A DNA stretch of 64,000 nucleotides from Aralia elata (Eukaryota; Streptophyta; Magnoliopsida; Apiales; Araliaceae): positions 620,001-684,000 of the forward strand of contig JAVJAP010000118.1 of the NCBI GenBank assembly GCA_034770075.1, written 5' to 3'. The position numbers and the translations under genes are program-made. The notes under the pieces were generated by a model. That model saw nothing but the letters and a program-made list of their open reading frames with translations, was not told the DNA's origin and did not search any database. Positions 22,148 through 34,619 of the stretch are shown in pieces. Position 1 is the stretch's first letter, and each line of letters starts with the position of its first letter.

Positions 22148-23681
22148 TGTTAGAGCTTCCATATTTAAATTTGATGATTAATATGATTAATGTATATTTG
22201 TACCAGTAAGTTTTGTAAAGTCCTTAATAATGATTTGATGTACAAGGACTTAACTTAGAAAGATCAAATATGTTAGGTTGATCTTATTGAATTAATCTGA
22301 TGTATAGTTGATAAGATATTCATTGATCGTAAAGTTACTCTGTCAACTCGTAATGTCAAGTCGGATCGCAGAGTCAACTTGTCTTTGTAAAGTATCAGAT
22401 AGTTAATCTTAGAGCTCTAGCAATGATCGTAAAGTTCACTTCAAATGTCAAAGTAAAGATCAGTCTATAAAGTGAACAAATGATCACAGAGACAAACAAA
22501 TATCGTTGTGTGAAGATTGAACGTAAATACTCTTTGAAGTTGTAAAGCATCTCAAGAATTGTTCAGTAAAAAGATCATAAAGTCAGCTCCAGTATCGTAA
22601 AGCAAATCCTCATAGAGCTGATCGTAAAGTTCATTCGTAGAGTTCTACACTCTTCCTAAAGTAATCCTCGTAGAAGGGCAGGACATAGAGTAAACTCTAC
22701 GATCTATCATCTTCATAAAGTAAGTCAGTCTAATAATATGACTGACAATTGGAGCGTTTCTGATTGAAGGTCCCGATGCATTCATCAAATATTAGTTGAA
22801 ATCGAAGATCAGAAGATGTGTCTACCCGCTAGTTTGCTGAAAACGACTACTCACAGGTGGTAGGTGAGATTTCAGACTAATGTGACAGGCATGTCAAAAA
22901 GAAGCTAACATATTAGTTTAAAATGTCAACATCAAGGATCCCAAGATATATGAGCATTAAATGCACCAATGGGAACCTAGCAACAAAAAAAATTTCGGCA
23001 TACTATAAAAGACAACAAAGATTCAAATTCAATGAGAGACAAACTCTGATCAAAAAGCCTAAGCTCTGCCAAAGTCAAAAGAACTAACTCTACGATTTTG
23101 AACATCTAGTTTATGCTGCTAAGTACTTGAGAAGAGAAGATTATATTGCCAACTTAGCAGCACCTCTCATCAACAATCAATCAATAGTGATCTTTGGGAC
23201 TTAGGTGACCCATATTCTGAGACTTGGTGACTCGAAGAGATTTTAGTGATCTAGGGACTAAGTGTCCTGGTCTTAGTGACCATCATTCTGAGACTTAGTA
23301 ACTCGAACAAACTTAAGTGGTTTAGTTGTAAAGATCTGAGTGATCTATATCCTTAGTGGATTTCCTACTTATCAAAATAGAAGATTGGACTAGAAGTTAT
23401 TCAGTCTCCGAACCACTTAAAATCTCGCATGTATCATTTACTTATCTGCACTTACTTTCTATCATATTATTTATATTGCTTGTGTGACTTACAATCAAAT
23501 ACACTAAATTTAGAACTGAGATTTCTTTTAATCTTTAAAGGGGTTTTCTAAAAATATATTCTGTTGTACTTAATCAGTTCTTATTAATTAATTATTTGGT
23601 AATATTCTTAATAAGTCATTTTTTTGTTTAAGATCTATTCAACCCCCCTTCTAGATCTTTAAGTGTCTCAGAAAAACAACA
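22148..23681 (+). repeat. 5' LTR of copia element F
   Basis: 1534 bp, tgttagagcttcc...gaaaaacaaca. TATA box tataaaa at 23004-23010. It is dense in short motifs of the type atcgtaaag / tcgtagag (about a dozen). Confidence 0.88.
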
Positions 23682-23682
23682 A

Positions 23683-23694
23683 GTGATATCAGAA
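23683..23694 (+). promoter_or_regulatory. Primer-binding site of element F (initiator tRNA-Met type)
   Basis: tgatatcagaac lies one base after the LTR. It matches the tRNA-iMet site TGGTATCAGAGC at 10 of 12 positions. Confidence 0.7.
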
Positions 23695-23735
23695 CGGGTT
23701 CTCACGAACATAAAGTTTACACTTTGAGTAGATCC

Positions 23736-23784
23736 ATGACACTAAATAAAACTAGTTCTGAGTTTGGTGGTGAAAATAAGCCAC
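23736..23784 (+). pseudogene. Start of copia F gag, cut off by a solo LTR
   Basis: The ATG at 23736 opens a frame ending ..SEFGGENKP at 23784. The gag reading continues at 25317 (..PLLNREKFANWKV) after the solo LTR at 23785-25311. The continuity of the frame across the insertion supports both calls. Confidence 0.75.
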
Positions 23785-25311
23785 TAAAGAGTGGGTTTTA
23801 TACCTATTATTTGGGTACTTTTAGGCATAATAATTTGTAAGTTCTTAAATGTGTTTAGTTTATTTTCATGCATTTTAGTGTTTTGTGCAGGAATAGGAAA
23901 TTCAACCCATATGGTGTAAAGTGTGATAAATAGCAAATATTCAGCCTTAATACAAAACTATGGGAAATGATGAGGATCAGGCATTGGCATGGATCAAGTA
24001 GTTGGGCATGACATTGGTTTGGTGGATCAAATGGGCACGTAAAGAAGCAAAAGAAAAATCTGCAGAATATTGGGGCCGTGGCGCTATACTTGAAAGTCAC
24101 GGCGCTGCTCTAGTACATTCTCGAGCACTGCGGCGCTTGAGGAGGAAGCTGTGGCGCTAAGAAGATTCCCAGGCGCGTGGCAGGAGCGTGGTCGTTCAGC
24201 TGGAGGTTTTTTTTTAATGTTGATTACTTACCATTTGAAGCCTAAGGAGTTACAAAGTTTACAAGGCTGAAGACTTCAATATAAATATCTCCATCTAGGG
24301 TTTTAAAAGTAATTTTAGTTCTATTAGGGTTAGGTAATAACTCCTATAAATATTCTTATATTGGGAGATTGTAAGGTGTTGGGGAAAAAAGCTAATAAAC
24401 GCCATGTGAGATTAATCCTCTACCATTAATTTCTAAGTTCAAGAGCAAGCAAGATTTCATCAACAATGGAGGTCATGGATTAATGAAACTTGGAGATAGA
24501 AGACACGCAGAAGCAGTTTTTCTTCTTTAAACTCTTATTTATCTTTATCTTTCATTGATGTTAAATATTTTGTGATTATAATTTTATCTTCTATGAAAAA
24601 GGTTTTTATATAAGAATTTTAATGGAATCTCATGTGTAGTTTAGATTGAATTTCTTTCTATTTAATTTGATTGGCACCATATGAATTAGTTCATTATATT
24701 TTGTGCATTCATGTGTAATTATCAGATCCATAATTATGTGAGATAATCTATATGAAATTGGCAGATGGATTATAGATTTAGATCTGAATATAATGACATG
24801 TGATTAGTTATTCTTCTTCGAATTGAATGCTAATTTGCGTATAGAATAAGAATATACTTATAGGCCATGTGTAACTAATTCGGGAATTTGTTCTTAATGA
24901 ATCTATTCTAATTTAATGAATATAACAAGTTAGTTAGAATGTGTATTTTTATTTGCTATCGAAAGAGGCTTATAAATAAAATTAAGTATTCCTGGTTAAC
25001 AATTCATCGTGACCATATAATCAAATGAAAAGTTATGAAATTTGAATGAATGATTGGGTGAAATTAAATTCTTAGATTTATTTATGTATGTAATTATATT
25101 TTATTATTTAGTTATTTATTTTTAGTATTTAGTTTAATTTTTAATTTTAATTAATTCATCCGTTTAAATAAGATTGGCTTGATATAAAATTGGTACTTGG
25201 AAAATCAGTAGAATTAATTCCTCGTGGGAACGATACTCTATTTGCCTCTATATTACTAAGTCGATTGCGTATACTTGGGTGTATTTCCTAAGTATTAAAT
25301 TTAGGCAAACA
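23785..25311 (+). mobile_element. Solo LTR, Athila-like Ty3/gypsy
   Basis: 1527 bp ending ..cctaagtattaaatttaggcaaaca, flanked by gccac (23780-23784) and accac (25312-25316), a 5-bp duplication with one mismatch. The first bases taaaga suggest a mutated TG start. The 3' part (ttcctcgtgggaacgatactc) is typical of Athila-type LTR ends. The middle (24070-24180) has about five tggcgct-type blocks. No internal region remains, so it formed by LTR-LTR recombination. Confidence 0.8.
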
Positions 25312-25316
25312 ACCAC

Positions 25317-27415
25317 CTCTTCTAAATAGAGAAAAATTTGCTAATTGGAAAGTGCGTATATAAGCATACATGGATGTAATTAATAATGATCTGTTTGATG
25401 TTGTCTTAAATAGTCCATATGTTCTTACTAAGCTAGCTCCTACAACTGATGATCCCAACAAAGTAGCTGTCAAGCATCGTGCAGAGTGGACCGAGAACGA
25501 GAAGAAGTTGGTGCAGCTCGATAAGAGGGCCAAGAACATTCTGTTCATGGCTCTGGAGGATGAACTTTTTGAAAATGTTGTAAATTGCACTACTGCCAAA
25601 GAAGTATGTAAAGCCCTGTTGGTGATGCATGAGGGCATAAAAGAAGTCGGAGAAAACAAGCAGTCCCTCTTAACCCAACAATATGAGATATTCTCTCATA
25701 TTCCTGGAGAGAATATCACTACAACATATGAAAGATTTAATGTCCTCCTCAACTCCTTGAGATCCTATAGCAAGGGATATCCTAACAAAGACCTGAATAT
25801 AAAGTTTACGAGGACTCTACCAAGTAAGTGGAATGCCAAAACCACTGTTATTCGAGAATCGAAGAACTTGCACAAGATGACTGTGCAGAAGCTCTATTGT
25901 AATCTTCTTATCTATGAGCTAGAGCTAAATCAAAGGGCAGAGACTTTTTCTGAGAGCAAGAAAAAGGATAAAGGTATTACTCTCAAAGCTTCTGAAGTTA
26001 CCTCCAAAGTTCCAACTGAAACTGAAGAAGATAACGATCGAGATGGAGCTGATGAAGATAAAGATATATCCTTGCTTGCTCTAAAGCTAAGGAAGTTCAT
26101 GAAAAAAAGCAGCAGCTAGAGGTCAAAGAAGAACTTCAACAAAGGTAGCAGTAGCAGAGAACAAGATAAAGATATGTGCTACAACTGCAAGAAGCTTGGC
26201 CATTATATCACAAAGTGCACTAAACCTCTACGAGAGGAACTCAAGAAAGACAAGAAGAAGTCTTATGGAAATAAAAAATACAAAGGCTACAAAAAGCATC
26301 ACAAGAAAGAAAGAGGCTTCGTAGTTGAAGGATCTTAGAGTGATTTAGAAAATGACACTAGCTCAGACTCCAGTGATGATGAAGAACCTCAAGTAGCAAA
26401 CCTCTATTTGATGGCAATTGAAGGAGACTCCAGTGCAACCACTGATCGTCGAAAGAGCGACTTCAGTGAGGTATTTGACTTAAACTCTTCTGATGTGAAT
26501 ATTGATGATCTTAAATTAGCATTGCATGATATAACATCTAATTTGCATCAATATATGAAGTGGTTCAAGGTTCTATCAAAGGACCATTCTCTTCTTCAAA
26601 AGGAGAAAGAGAAAGTGCATGTAGAGTTAAAAACTACTCTACGAAACACTGCCTCTCTATCCAAGCTTGAAGTTGAGAATGAGAATTTGAGAAAGATAAC
26701 TGAGTCCAATGCACTGAGGGAGTCTTCTCTTACCTCTAGAATAGAGGAGTTAGGAAAGATGATCTCTATGTGGAATCATTCTTCCTCATCTATGGATTCA
26801 CTGATCATAAGTCAGAGAGTTGTCTCTGATAAATCAGGTTTGGGCTTTGAAAATCTATCTTCTACCCCCAGTTTGGAAAAATCAATAGAGAATAACAATG
26901 ATAATGTCTCTTCTTCCAATATAGGAACTGTATCTGTAAAATTCAAAGAAATTGTAGAGCCTATTTTTCTAAACTGTCCAATTTTTGTTGATCAAATGGT
27001 TGTTCCAAAGAACAACATATCACATACTGGTTTAGGTTTTGTAAAACCGCAGAGCAAATCCAAGTCTACGATTGTACCTCGAAGGATTTTAGAGTCTAGA
27101 AATTTTAACTCTACGAACTAACTAGGCACAAATCGTAGAACTGGTATTTACTCTACGAAATTCTAAAATTATAGAATAGTGTGGAAACAGAAGGAGAATC
27201 AACCAAGAAAAAGGCATATCCTCCACACAAGTTCCATATTAGAAGATATCCACACACATACACACTCACACATGTATCATATCAAATGTTATAACTGCCA
27301 TGAGTATGGTCACAAAGTTGCATATTGTTATTATGAGCATGTTGTATATCGTAGACCCAAAGTCAGGCTGATTTGGGTCCCTAAAGGAACTAACATAGCA
27401 GGACCCGAGAAAGTA
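25317..27415 (+). pseudogene. Copia F gag (UBN2-type) with two zinc knuckles, broken
   Basis: The frame holds the copia gag domain (KRAKNILFMALEDELFENV, CTTAKEVCKALLVMHEG, QQYEIFSHIPGENITTTYERF). An acidic stretch follows, then a CCHC knuckle CYNCKKLGHYITKC (about 26176-26217), a coiled-coil-like Leu/Glu segment (about 26560-26770) and a second knuckle CYNCHEYGHKVAYC (about 27289-27330). In-frame stops occur at 25361 (taa), 26117 (tag), 26336 (tag), 27119 (taa) and before 27179. All parts stay in one frame, so decay is by point mutation. Gag packages element RNA; this copy cannot. Confidence 0.85.
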
Positions 27416-27437
27416 TAGGTACCAAAATAAATAATGA

Positions 27438-27757
27438 TTGTACATGCAGGTACCTAGGTTCACTGAATTGATTTGGTATCTCGACAGTAGATGCTCAAGG
27501 TACATGACCGACAATAAGGCTCTCCTATCAGACTTCAAAGCTAAAGAGGGTCCAGCAGTTGTCTTCGGAGACAACAATGGAAAAATCAGAGGTTATGGTT
27601 CAATAGGTAATGGATCTGTTTCATTCAATAATGTAGCCTATGTTAATGGATTAAAGCACGACCTGTGAGCATAAGTCAGCTCTGCGATAAAGGTCATCAA
27701 GTCATCTTTCTCAACAATTAGTGTCAAGTTCGAGACCTAGAAACCAACTCTATTAAG
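27438..27757 (+). pseudogene. Copia F protease, inactive
   Basis: The translation WYLDSRCSRYMT shows the copia aspartic protease active site, with the Gly of D-S-G changed to Arg. KALLSDFKAKEGPAVVFGDN and NNVAYVNGLKHDL follow. A frameshift at about 27666 and further stops separate it from the integrase frame. It lies in frame 3, whereas gag is in frame 2. Confidence 0.8.
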
Positions 27758-29146
27758 ATGACTGGATTAAGAGAGGGCAATGTATATGTGGTCAATCTTT
27801 CTGAGCTAAGCTCTTTAGCAACAACTTGCTTCTTCACCAAAGCTTCAGAAAATGTTAGCAAGTTATGGCATCGAAGAATGTCCCACCTAAATTTCAAGAG
27901 CATGTCAAAACTCGTGTCAAAAGATCTAGCCAGAGGTCTACCCAAGCTAAATTTTGTCAAAGAAAGGTCATGTAAAGCTTGTCAGCTAGGGAAACAGACC
28001 AAGAACTCATTTAAGAGTAAAGCAGTTAACTCAAATGAAAGGCCCCTGCAACTTCTTCATATGGATCTATTTGGGCATGTTCCAACTGCTAGTCTTGGAG
28101 GCAAAAGATACTCATTGGTCGTAGTAGACGACTATACCAGGTCCACATGGGTATTCTTCGTAAGCTCTAAAGATGAGACCAGCACTTAGTTGATCAGAGT
28201 CTTCAAGCTGGTGATGAATGAGAAGGACGAGAAGATAAAAGCAATAAGGAGTGATCATGGTAGAGAATTTGACTATTCTGAAGTAAATCAGTTCTGTGAG
28301 GATAATGACATTCAACATAATTTCTCAGCTCCAAGAACTCCATAACAAAATGAAGTAGTTGAAAGGAAGAACAGAACATTGATTGAAGCGGGAAGAACAC
28401 TTCTAGTAGCAGCCCATCTTCCTGAATATTTCTGGGCAGGAGCTGTCAACACTGCATGTTACACTCAGAATAGGTCCTTGATTCACTTTACGCTCAAGAA
28501 AACGCCCTACGAGTTGTGGAAAGGGAGAAAGACAAATATTACCTATTTTTGTGTATTTGGCTATGCGTGCTACATCCTCAACAATGACAAAAGATACCTA
28601 ACAAAATTTCAGCCTAAGTGAGATGAAGGAATTTTTCTTGGATACTCTATGGAAAGCAAAGCTTATAGAGTGTTTAACAAGAACTCCTTGACAGTAGAAG
28701 TCTCTATCCATGTCACATTTGATGAGGATGATCAAGGCGAACCAGGCAAAGTAGCTCAACTTGATGAAGTCGTAGAGCTGGAACCTCAAACCGCAGAGCA
28801 GGAAAACTCTACGATCGGTGAAGCTGAAGCCGATGAGCCAAATCCTACGATCGTAATGCCAAACAAGGAAATCATAGAGTCCTTACTTCCAAATATGGCT
28901 ACTCTACAAATCAATGAAAATGCAGAACTAGAACCAAATCTTGAAAATCTCAGACAGCAAGGCACGAGGACAAATGTTCCATCCGGAGGTAAATGGGCAA
29001 AAGATCACACTCAGAACCTAATCATTGGAGATCCAAATGCTAGTGTCAGGACAAGATCATTCACTCAAAACGAATGTTTCTACCTCAGCTTTCTCTCTCA
29101 TATTGAGCCAAAAAAGATCGAAGAAGCTCTAGAAGACTTAAGTTAG
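27758..29146 (+). pseudogene. Copia F integrase, broken
   Basis: The zinc-binding HHCC part reads LWHRRMSHLNFKSM..CKACQLGKQ (about 27866-28006). The catalytic core has LLHMDLFGHV and VVVDDYTRSTWVFF, IRSDHGREF, and the NEVVERKNRTLIE stretch with the glutamate. The C-terminal GKRP-like region is WKGRKTNI. In-frame stops at 28187 (tag), 28343 (taa) and 28619 (tga) disable it. The linker to RT (28650-29146) is Glu/Gln-rich, as in SIRE-like elements. Confidence 0.87.
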
Positions 29147-30148
29147 ATTGAAGCTATATAAGAAGTGTTAAATCAAATTTGAAAGAAACAAGATATGGAG
29201 ATTGGTACCAAGACCAAGAGATTATCTCGTCGTCAGCACAAAATGGGTCTTTAAGAACAAAATGGATGAAGTGAGTGTAATCACAAGGAACAAGGCATAA
29301 CTAGTGGCCAAAGACTATTCTCAAGAGGAAGGAATCGACTATGACGAGACCTTCGCACCTGATGCAAGATAGGAAGCCATCAAAATATTCCTAACATATG
29401 CAGCCCACGTGAAGTTCAAAGTCTTCTAAGTGGATGTTAAGAGTGTTTTCCTCAATGGTAAACTTCAAGAAGAAGTCTATGTCAAACAACCTCCAGGTTT
29501 TACCAACCCTACTCTATCCAATCATGTTTATAAGCTAGATAAAGCTCTTTACGGTTTAAAGCAGGCACCTAGAGCATGGTATGAAACTCTCACAAATTAT
29601 CTTATTAAAAATGGATTCACTAGAGTTAGAATAGACACAACTCCATTCCTTAGGAAGCATAAAGATAAAATTCTATTAGTTCAAATCTATGTAGATAATA
29701 TCATTTTTTGTTCTCCTAACGAAAAATTATATGAGAGGTTTGCCAAGTTAATGCAGGGCAAGTTTGAGATGAGCATGATGGGTGAACTAAATTTCTTCCT
29801 TAGACTTCAAGTGAAGCATACTGATGAAGGGATCTTCATCAATCAAGCAAAGTACATAAAAGATCTTCTTAAGAAGTATGACTTAGATTCAGCAACCCCC
29901 ATGAAGACTCCAATGACATCTGTAACAAAACTTAACAAAGATAAAAATAGTAAGAGTATTGATATTACTCAATACTGAGGTATAATTGGATCTCTCCTAT
30001 ATTTAACTACAAGTAGATCAGATATTATTTATTCTACTTGTATTTGTGCTAGATTTCAAGCCAATCCTAAGGAATCTCATCTTATAGCTGTTAAGAGAAT
30101 TTTTATATATCTTAAAGGTACTCCATATTTGGGGATGTGGTATCCCAA
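29147..30148 (+). pseudogene. Copia F reverse transcriptase, split by element E
   Basis: After a stretch with several stops and frameshifts (29147-29429), the RT reads VDVKSVFLNGKLQEEVYV, KALYGLKQAPRAWYE and VQIYVDNIIF. The catalytic YVDD has become YVDN. A stop follows at 29976 (tga). The text then continues GSLLYLTTSRSD and YLKGTPYLGMWYP up to 30148, where element E starts. The very next codons (KESPFDLIGYSDADFAG) are found at 60636, 30.5 kb away. Confidence 0.9.
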
Positions 30149-31323
30149 TGATGGACTCTACGGCACGCTTGCGTGAGGTGGTCGTCGCCCGGATCGTTTC
30201 CAGCAAGTTATAAGGTGAAACGCTCACAACACCTCAACCCCTCGCCTATATGTAGACGGTAATCTTGGTATAATTGTTATGCGCTAGGAAGTTTGTGTTG
30301 AATGAACACCAACGACATCTTGACCCCTCGCTTATATGTAAGCGGTAATCTTGGTACAATCGACAATTGATGCGGTAGAAGACGCCACACACAGCTATGA
30401 ATTGTTGTATGATAAGTCAATTATGAACTTCACAGAAAAACCATGAATAGTTCGAGAATTCTCAAAGAACCAAAAGAGAAAATAATCTCAAGAGAAATTT
30501 TATTAATCTGAATTGTATCTATTACATTAACTTTGTCCCCTATTTATACTACTCAAAGTAATCCTAATCCTAAAAACAAAAGAAACAAATTACATAACAA
30601 TTAAACTTAAAATTGGAATGAAAATCCTAATTAAATAAAATCCTAATTACATTAGTATTAAAACTAATTAGAATTCCTAGAATCCTTGCTGCGTAATAAT
30701 TTTCCTTGCTGCATTCGAAAGTTACTGCGTGAAACCAAACTGAGATTCCGTGTGAATTGATTAGATGAATCTGAATCCAATTACATGATTTACATGCTGC
30801 CCACATTTGATTATAAAATCCTTGTAATAGAAATCCTGGTAATCCGTGGCCCACATGCTTTAGTAAGCATTCCTAAACATGTAACTTACATGTTTGCTGA
30901 ATATGAAACAAAACCAATTTGAACCGTGGCCCACAAAACCAAATAGACTTGTTAGCATGTTACCCATTTTGATGTTTGCTTTAGTTCACTTGCTTTCCCA
31001 CATGAATGTATATTTAGAAATGAATATTAAGTAGTTGCATGGCACATGGTTACTGAATATTAGTTAACCCACGTTTGATGAGTTTAATTGGAATTAAAGC
31101 ACTAATCCGTGTATGAGAAAGAAAGCCCATATGAATATGTTGGAATCCGTGCATGGGCTAAATTGAATTGGCCAATTGGGTCAGGCCAATAATGCTTGAA
31201 TTGATCCCCATTTTAAGTATCCTTAAATAAATTTTAGCCCAATTATTTAGAATCATTCGATGAATATCTAGAACTTGAGTTGAAATATTAATGTTTGATG
31301 CGAGTCCGATCAGGATCGTATCA
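30149..31323 (-). repeat. 3' LTR of element E
   Basis: 1175 bp. The plus strand starts tgatggactctacggcacgc and ends gatcaggatcgtatca. It is about 85 bp longer than its partner because a block around ctcgcytatatgta is partly duplicated at 30237-30365. Minus-strand TATA tataaata at 30548-30541. Confidence 0.9.
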
Positions 31324-31894
31324 TTCCCCTCCTCTTGAAAAGGATTTGTCCTCAAATCTAGCATCTTCTCCTCTTGAAAAGGATGTATCCACAAATCTGA
31401 CCCTACATAAAAACGAACTAAGTCAGTATCACCAAACAAAACATAACCACAATTCTCACCTAACACATTAAACGTAAAGGCAATATCAGCAATGCAAGCA
31501 TGCATTTGAAAAGTTCCATCTCCTCCTGGATCAAATATTTGTATATAGAACCCTCCATGTTGAATATTCTCCCATTTACGAATTTCTGGATCAAAAGTCA
31601 ACTTGATGAATTCGTCCATTCGCAAAAACTCCCAATGGCGAATTCCCGAATCAAAAGTGAACCTTATAATCTCGATCATTAGCACTAACGACCATTCCAT
31701 TACACCTGGATCTAATAACAATCTTTGAAGCTTCTCACATCGCAGATGTAAATATTCTTGAATTCTCGGATTAAACATAAAACAAAACAAATCAACATGT
31801 ATCTTTTGGCTAATCACAAAGATATCAAATAATTCAAAGTCACGTGCATAGTCTACTAGAACAATATTCAAAACACTTCCCTTTAGGCTTCCCA
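31158..31894 (-). CDS. Element E ORF with ~20-residue tandem repeats (function unknown)
   Basis: In undisturbed E this frame would start at an ATG whose first base now lies at 56792+ on the far side of element A (MGSLKGSVLNIVL...). It runs about 245 codons, the last 55 inside the 3' LTR. The middle holds about four degenerate 20-residue repeats with a DP/IRxWE core: LLLDPGVMEWS, FTFDSGIRHWEF, LTFDPEIRKWEN, IQIFDPGG. The end, LDLRTNPFQEEGNDT, resembles the C-terminus of chromovirus polyproteins. Otherwise it matches nothing I recognise, and there is no integrase core. It carries no stop despite element age. It could be a captured host segment or a derived polyprotein end. Confidence 0.55.
31324..31336 (-). 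promoter_or_regulatory. Polypurine tract of element E
   Basis: The minus strand reads aagaggaggggaa just before the LTR start TGATACGATCC, the expected plus-strand priming site. It fixes the element's orientation. Confidence 0.75.
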
Positions 31895-34615
31895 TGTGAC
31901 GCCTCCAAAATAGGTCCATACAACCCATTTTGAGTCGCCAATAACATTCTACAAAATACAAATACGAATTTTTCCATTTACAACTAATAAGTGTTATGCA
32001 AAATACGACAACATAATACAAATATAACTTAAATTCTCAATACACTTGTTGCCAAACTAATAGTAAGGTATTGAGACACTTCTAATATTTCGGACCATCA
32101 CTCCATTCCCCAGCTAGTCCCCGCTACACTCTCTTTTCCTGAGGAGAACAATGGAACAAAAAGGAAAAGGGTGAGCACAAATAGCCCAGTAGGAAATATC
32201 ATGACTAAGATAATGAAGAATAAAATTATCTTTAGCCTTTAACCGAAATAAATCAGAGATTTAAAGATATTATAATTGCTCAATAACAACAACTGCAGCG
32301 GAACGAACAATCCATTAGAAGAGTCAAGTAGATTATAATATCTACCATCTTATATAAGTTAAAGGATCACCACCAATATTTTATCCCTGTAACACTAATC
32401 AACAATTTCTATTTATGAACATCTAAATTAATAGTTTATATTCAACAGTCTCTCTTTGCATTATATGCCAAAGATATTTTTTGTAACATCATCGGTCATG
32501 ATCATGTCAAACGTCAGTTCATCTTTGCACTACGGGCAAAAGAGAACTTTCACCATGCGCCTTTCTTTGTAATACCAAAAGTCATGATTATACCAATACA
32601 CAGTTTGGTCAAAATCATGTCACGTCAGTTCATCGTTGCACTACGGGCCAAAGAGAACTATCACCACAATTTAAATACGAGCATGATGACAATGATATAA
32701 AGTGAATACAGTGAGATCAAGAATAAGAATGAATGTTTAATTTATCTAGTGTCGAAGGTTGACCAAATTGCCAACATAATGACCAAATTGTGGAGTCAAA
32801 TTCAAAAATGATATTCAAGAATAAAATTCACGATTCAACTATATCGTATCAAACGAAATAGAAAGATTCAGGTGAAAAGATATTAGATGAAGCACAAACT
32901 ATTAAGGATATTCTACAAATTTTCAGGGATTCTCACCATTTAAAATAAGGTTTTGGAAACAAACAGAGATTTCTTATCATAAATGGAGAAATATAAAAGA
33001 AAAAGATATCCCTTAAAGAGTACAAAAGAAATGATACGTTATACGAGTATAACAGAATATATGAAACTGCAAATGGATTTTCACCCGTCATGCGGTAATC
33101 CGCGTAGACAGATTATTTCCACAAAAGATTAATAAGTAATGAATACGAAGGGTTATTCACTAGGCATGCGTCAATCCGCACGGACAGGTTATACCCATAG
33201 ATTAATAAGGAACAAATGCAAAGGGATATTCACTAGGTACGACACACCGTACATACAAGTTATTCCCACAGAGTAATAAGGAATGAATACAAATGGATAT
33301 TCACCAGACATGCGTCAATCCACATGGACATGTTATCACCACAAATTAATACGAAATGAATAACAACCTTTATGAGTATAATATCACTTACGAATAAGGA
33401 AACAAATGATATTACATAAGAGTATGAAAGAAATGATATCTCCTACCTTCATTAATAAGTGATTGGATGTTGCTTTCTATGAAGTTTACTAACTTGGACA
33501 ATACTAGTATTCTCACAAATACTCACAATAGCCTAGCACACTTAGAGAACTCAAGAAATTTAGAGAGAGAGAGAGAGAGGAAGTATAAGCAAGGAAGGTA
33601 TGAAGTTTTTTTAAGATAATCCTTCCTATTTATAGGAAAACCAAGTTTCATTAATTGCACAAAAAGGGCTCGACTTATTACACTTTATTACCTCCATCTT
33701 TGCCTCTATTTTTAATATAATCCCTCAAGTATTATCAATCTTGCATAACATCCCTAATACTTCTCACATGTGAACCAATAGTTCCATCATGTGAACCAAT
33801 AGTTCATTGCATGTGAATTTCATAATTTTAATTATGTACCCCTAAGTTAGACTCCACTTTAAATCCGTCAATAATGCTAAAATATCATATCAAATAATAT
33901 GAGTTACAATGTTATGACAAATAATAAAAAGTACCATGCAGATGCTATTGTAAATATTGAATCAAAATACTGAGCAATTGCTAATTTATCAATTATTGAA
34001 TCAATAATTTAAAATACTGTGCAATACCGTGTGCTTGTGAAATACCGTGTACTATTGTGGAATAACGCGTTTTACTGTTCTTTTTTATTACCGGGTATTT
34101 CAACAGTTGTCGGTGATAATACTGTTGACAAAATACTGTCGTTTTCAATATCTGATAATGGGGCCCAGTATCGTTGACAATATTGTCATTGTGGGGCCAA
34201 CTAATATTTTGTTATTTTGGCACCGTCGTACGGTACCGAATATAATATTCCCCAACAGAAAGAATATTCTTCGACAGAAAGAATATTCCCCGATATACAG
34301 GTTGGACTTTTTGTATAAATGAATAGTATATTCGTATGAATAGTACTTTCATATTTATACCGTATAATTTTTGTATCCAGCTCATATAAACGTTATGACT
34401 TAATTTGAAAATCGAAGAAAGTGTAAAAGCGTTTTTAGCGTGAATAGTCCCTCGTGAATAGTAATTGCGTGAATAGTAATTTAGCGTTATTACTAGACTT
34501 ATCAATTGTCATATTTCACTAGTAACTTTATCGTTACCGATTTAACACATTTCTGTTTAAAATAATAATAAGAAGAAAAATAAATTCTCTTTATTAAAAT
34601 TTTTGGGGTCTTACA
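31895..34615 (-). repeat. 3' LTR of element A
   Basis: 2721 bp; the plus strand starts tgtgacgcc and ends ggggtcttaca. It is collinear with the LTRs of B and C, with the same internal repeat blocks (ggcmaaagagaact near 32540 and 32650; gcrtcaatccrc units at 33090-33350). tatttata at 33637-33644 marks its minus-strand TATA box. Confidence 0.9.
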
Positions 34616-34619
34616 GTCT

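Noticed and set aside
25288..25659. Minus-strand frames opposite copia gag and pol
   Set aside because: Antisense shadows of the gag/pol coding sequence; no independent motif.
30149..31894. Reading the 31158-32021 minus-strand ORF as one 287-residue protein
   Set aside because: Its first ~43 codons belong to the LTR of element A. Only the part from 31894 downward belongs to element E.
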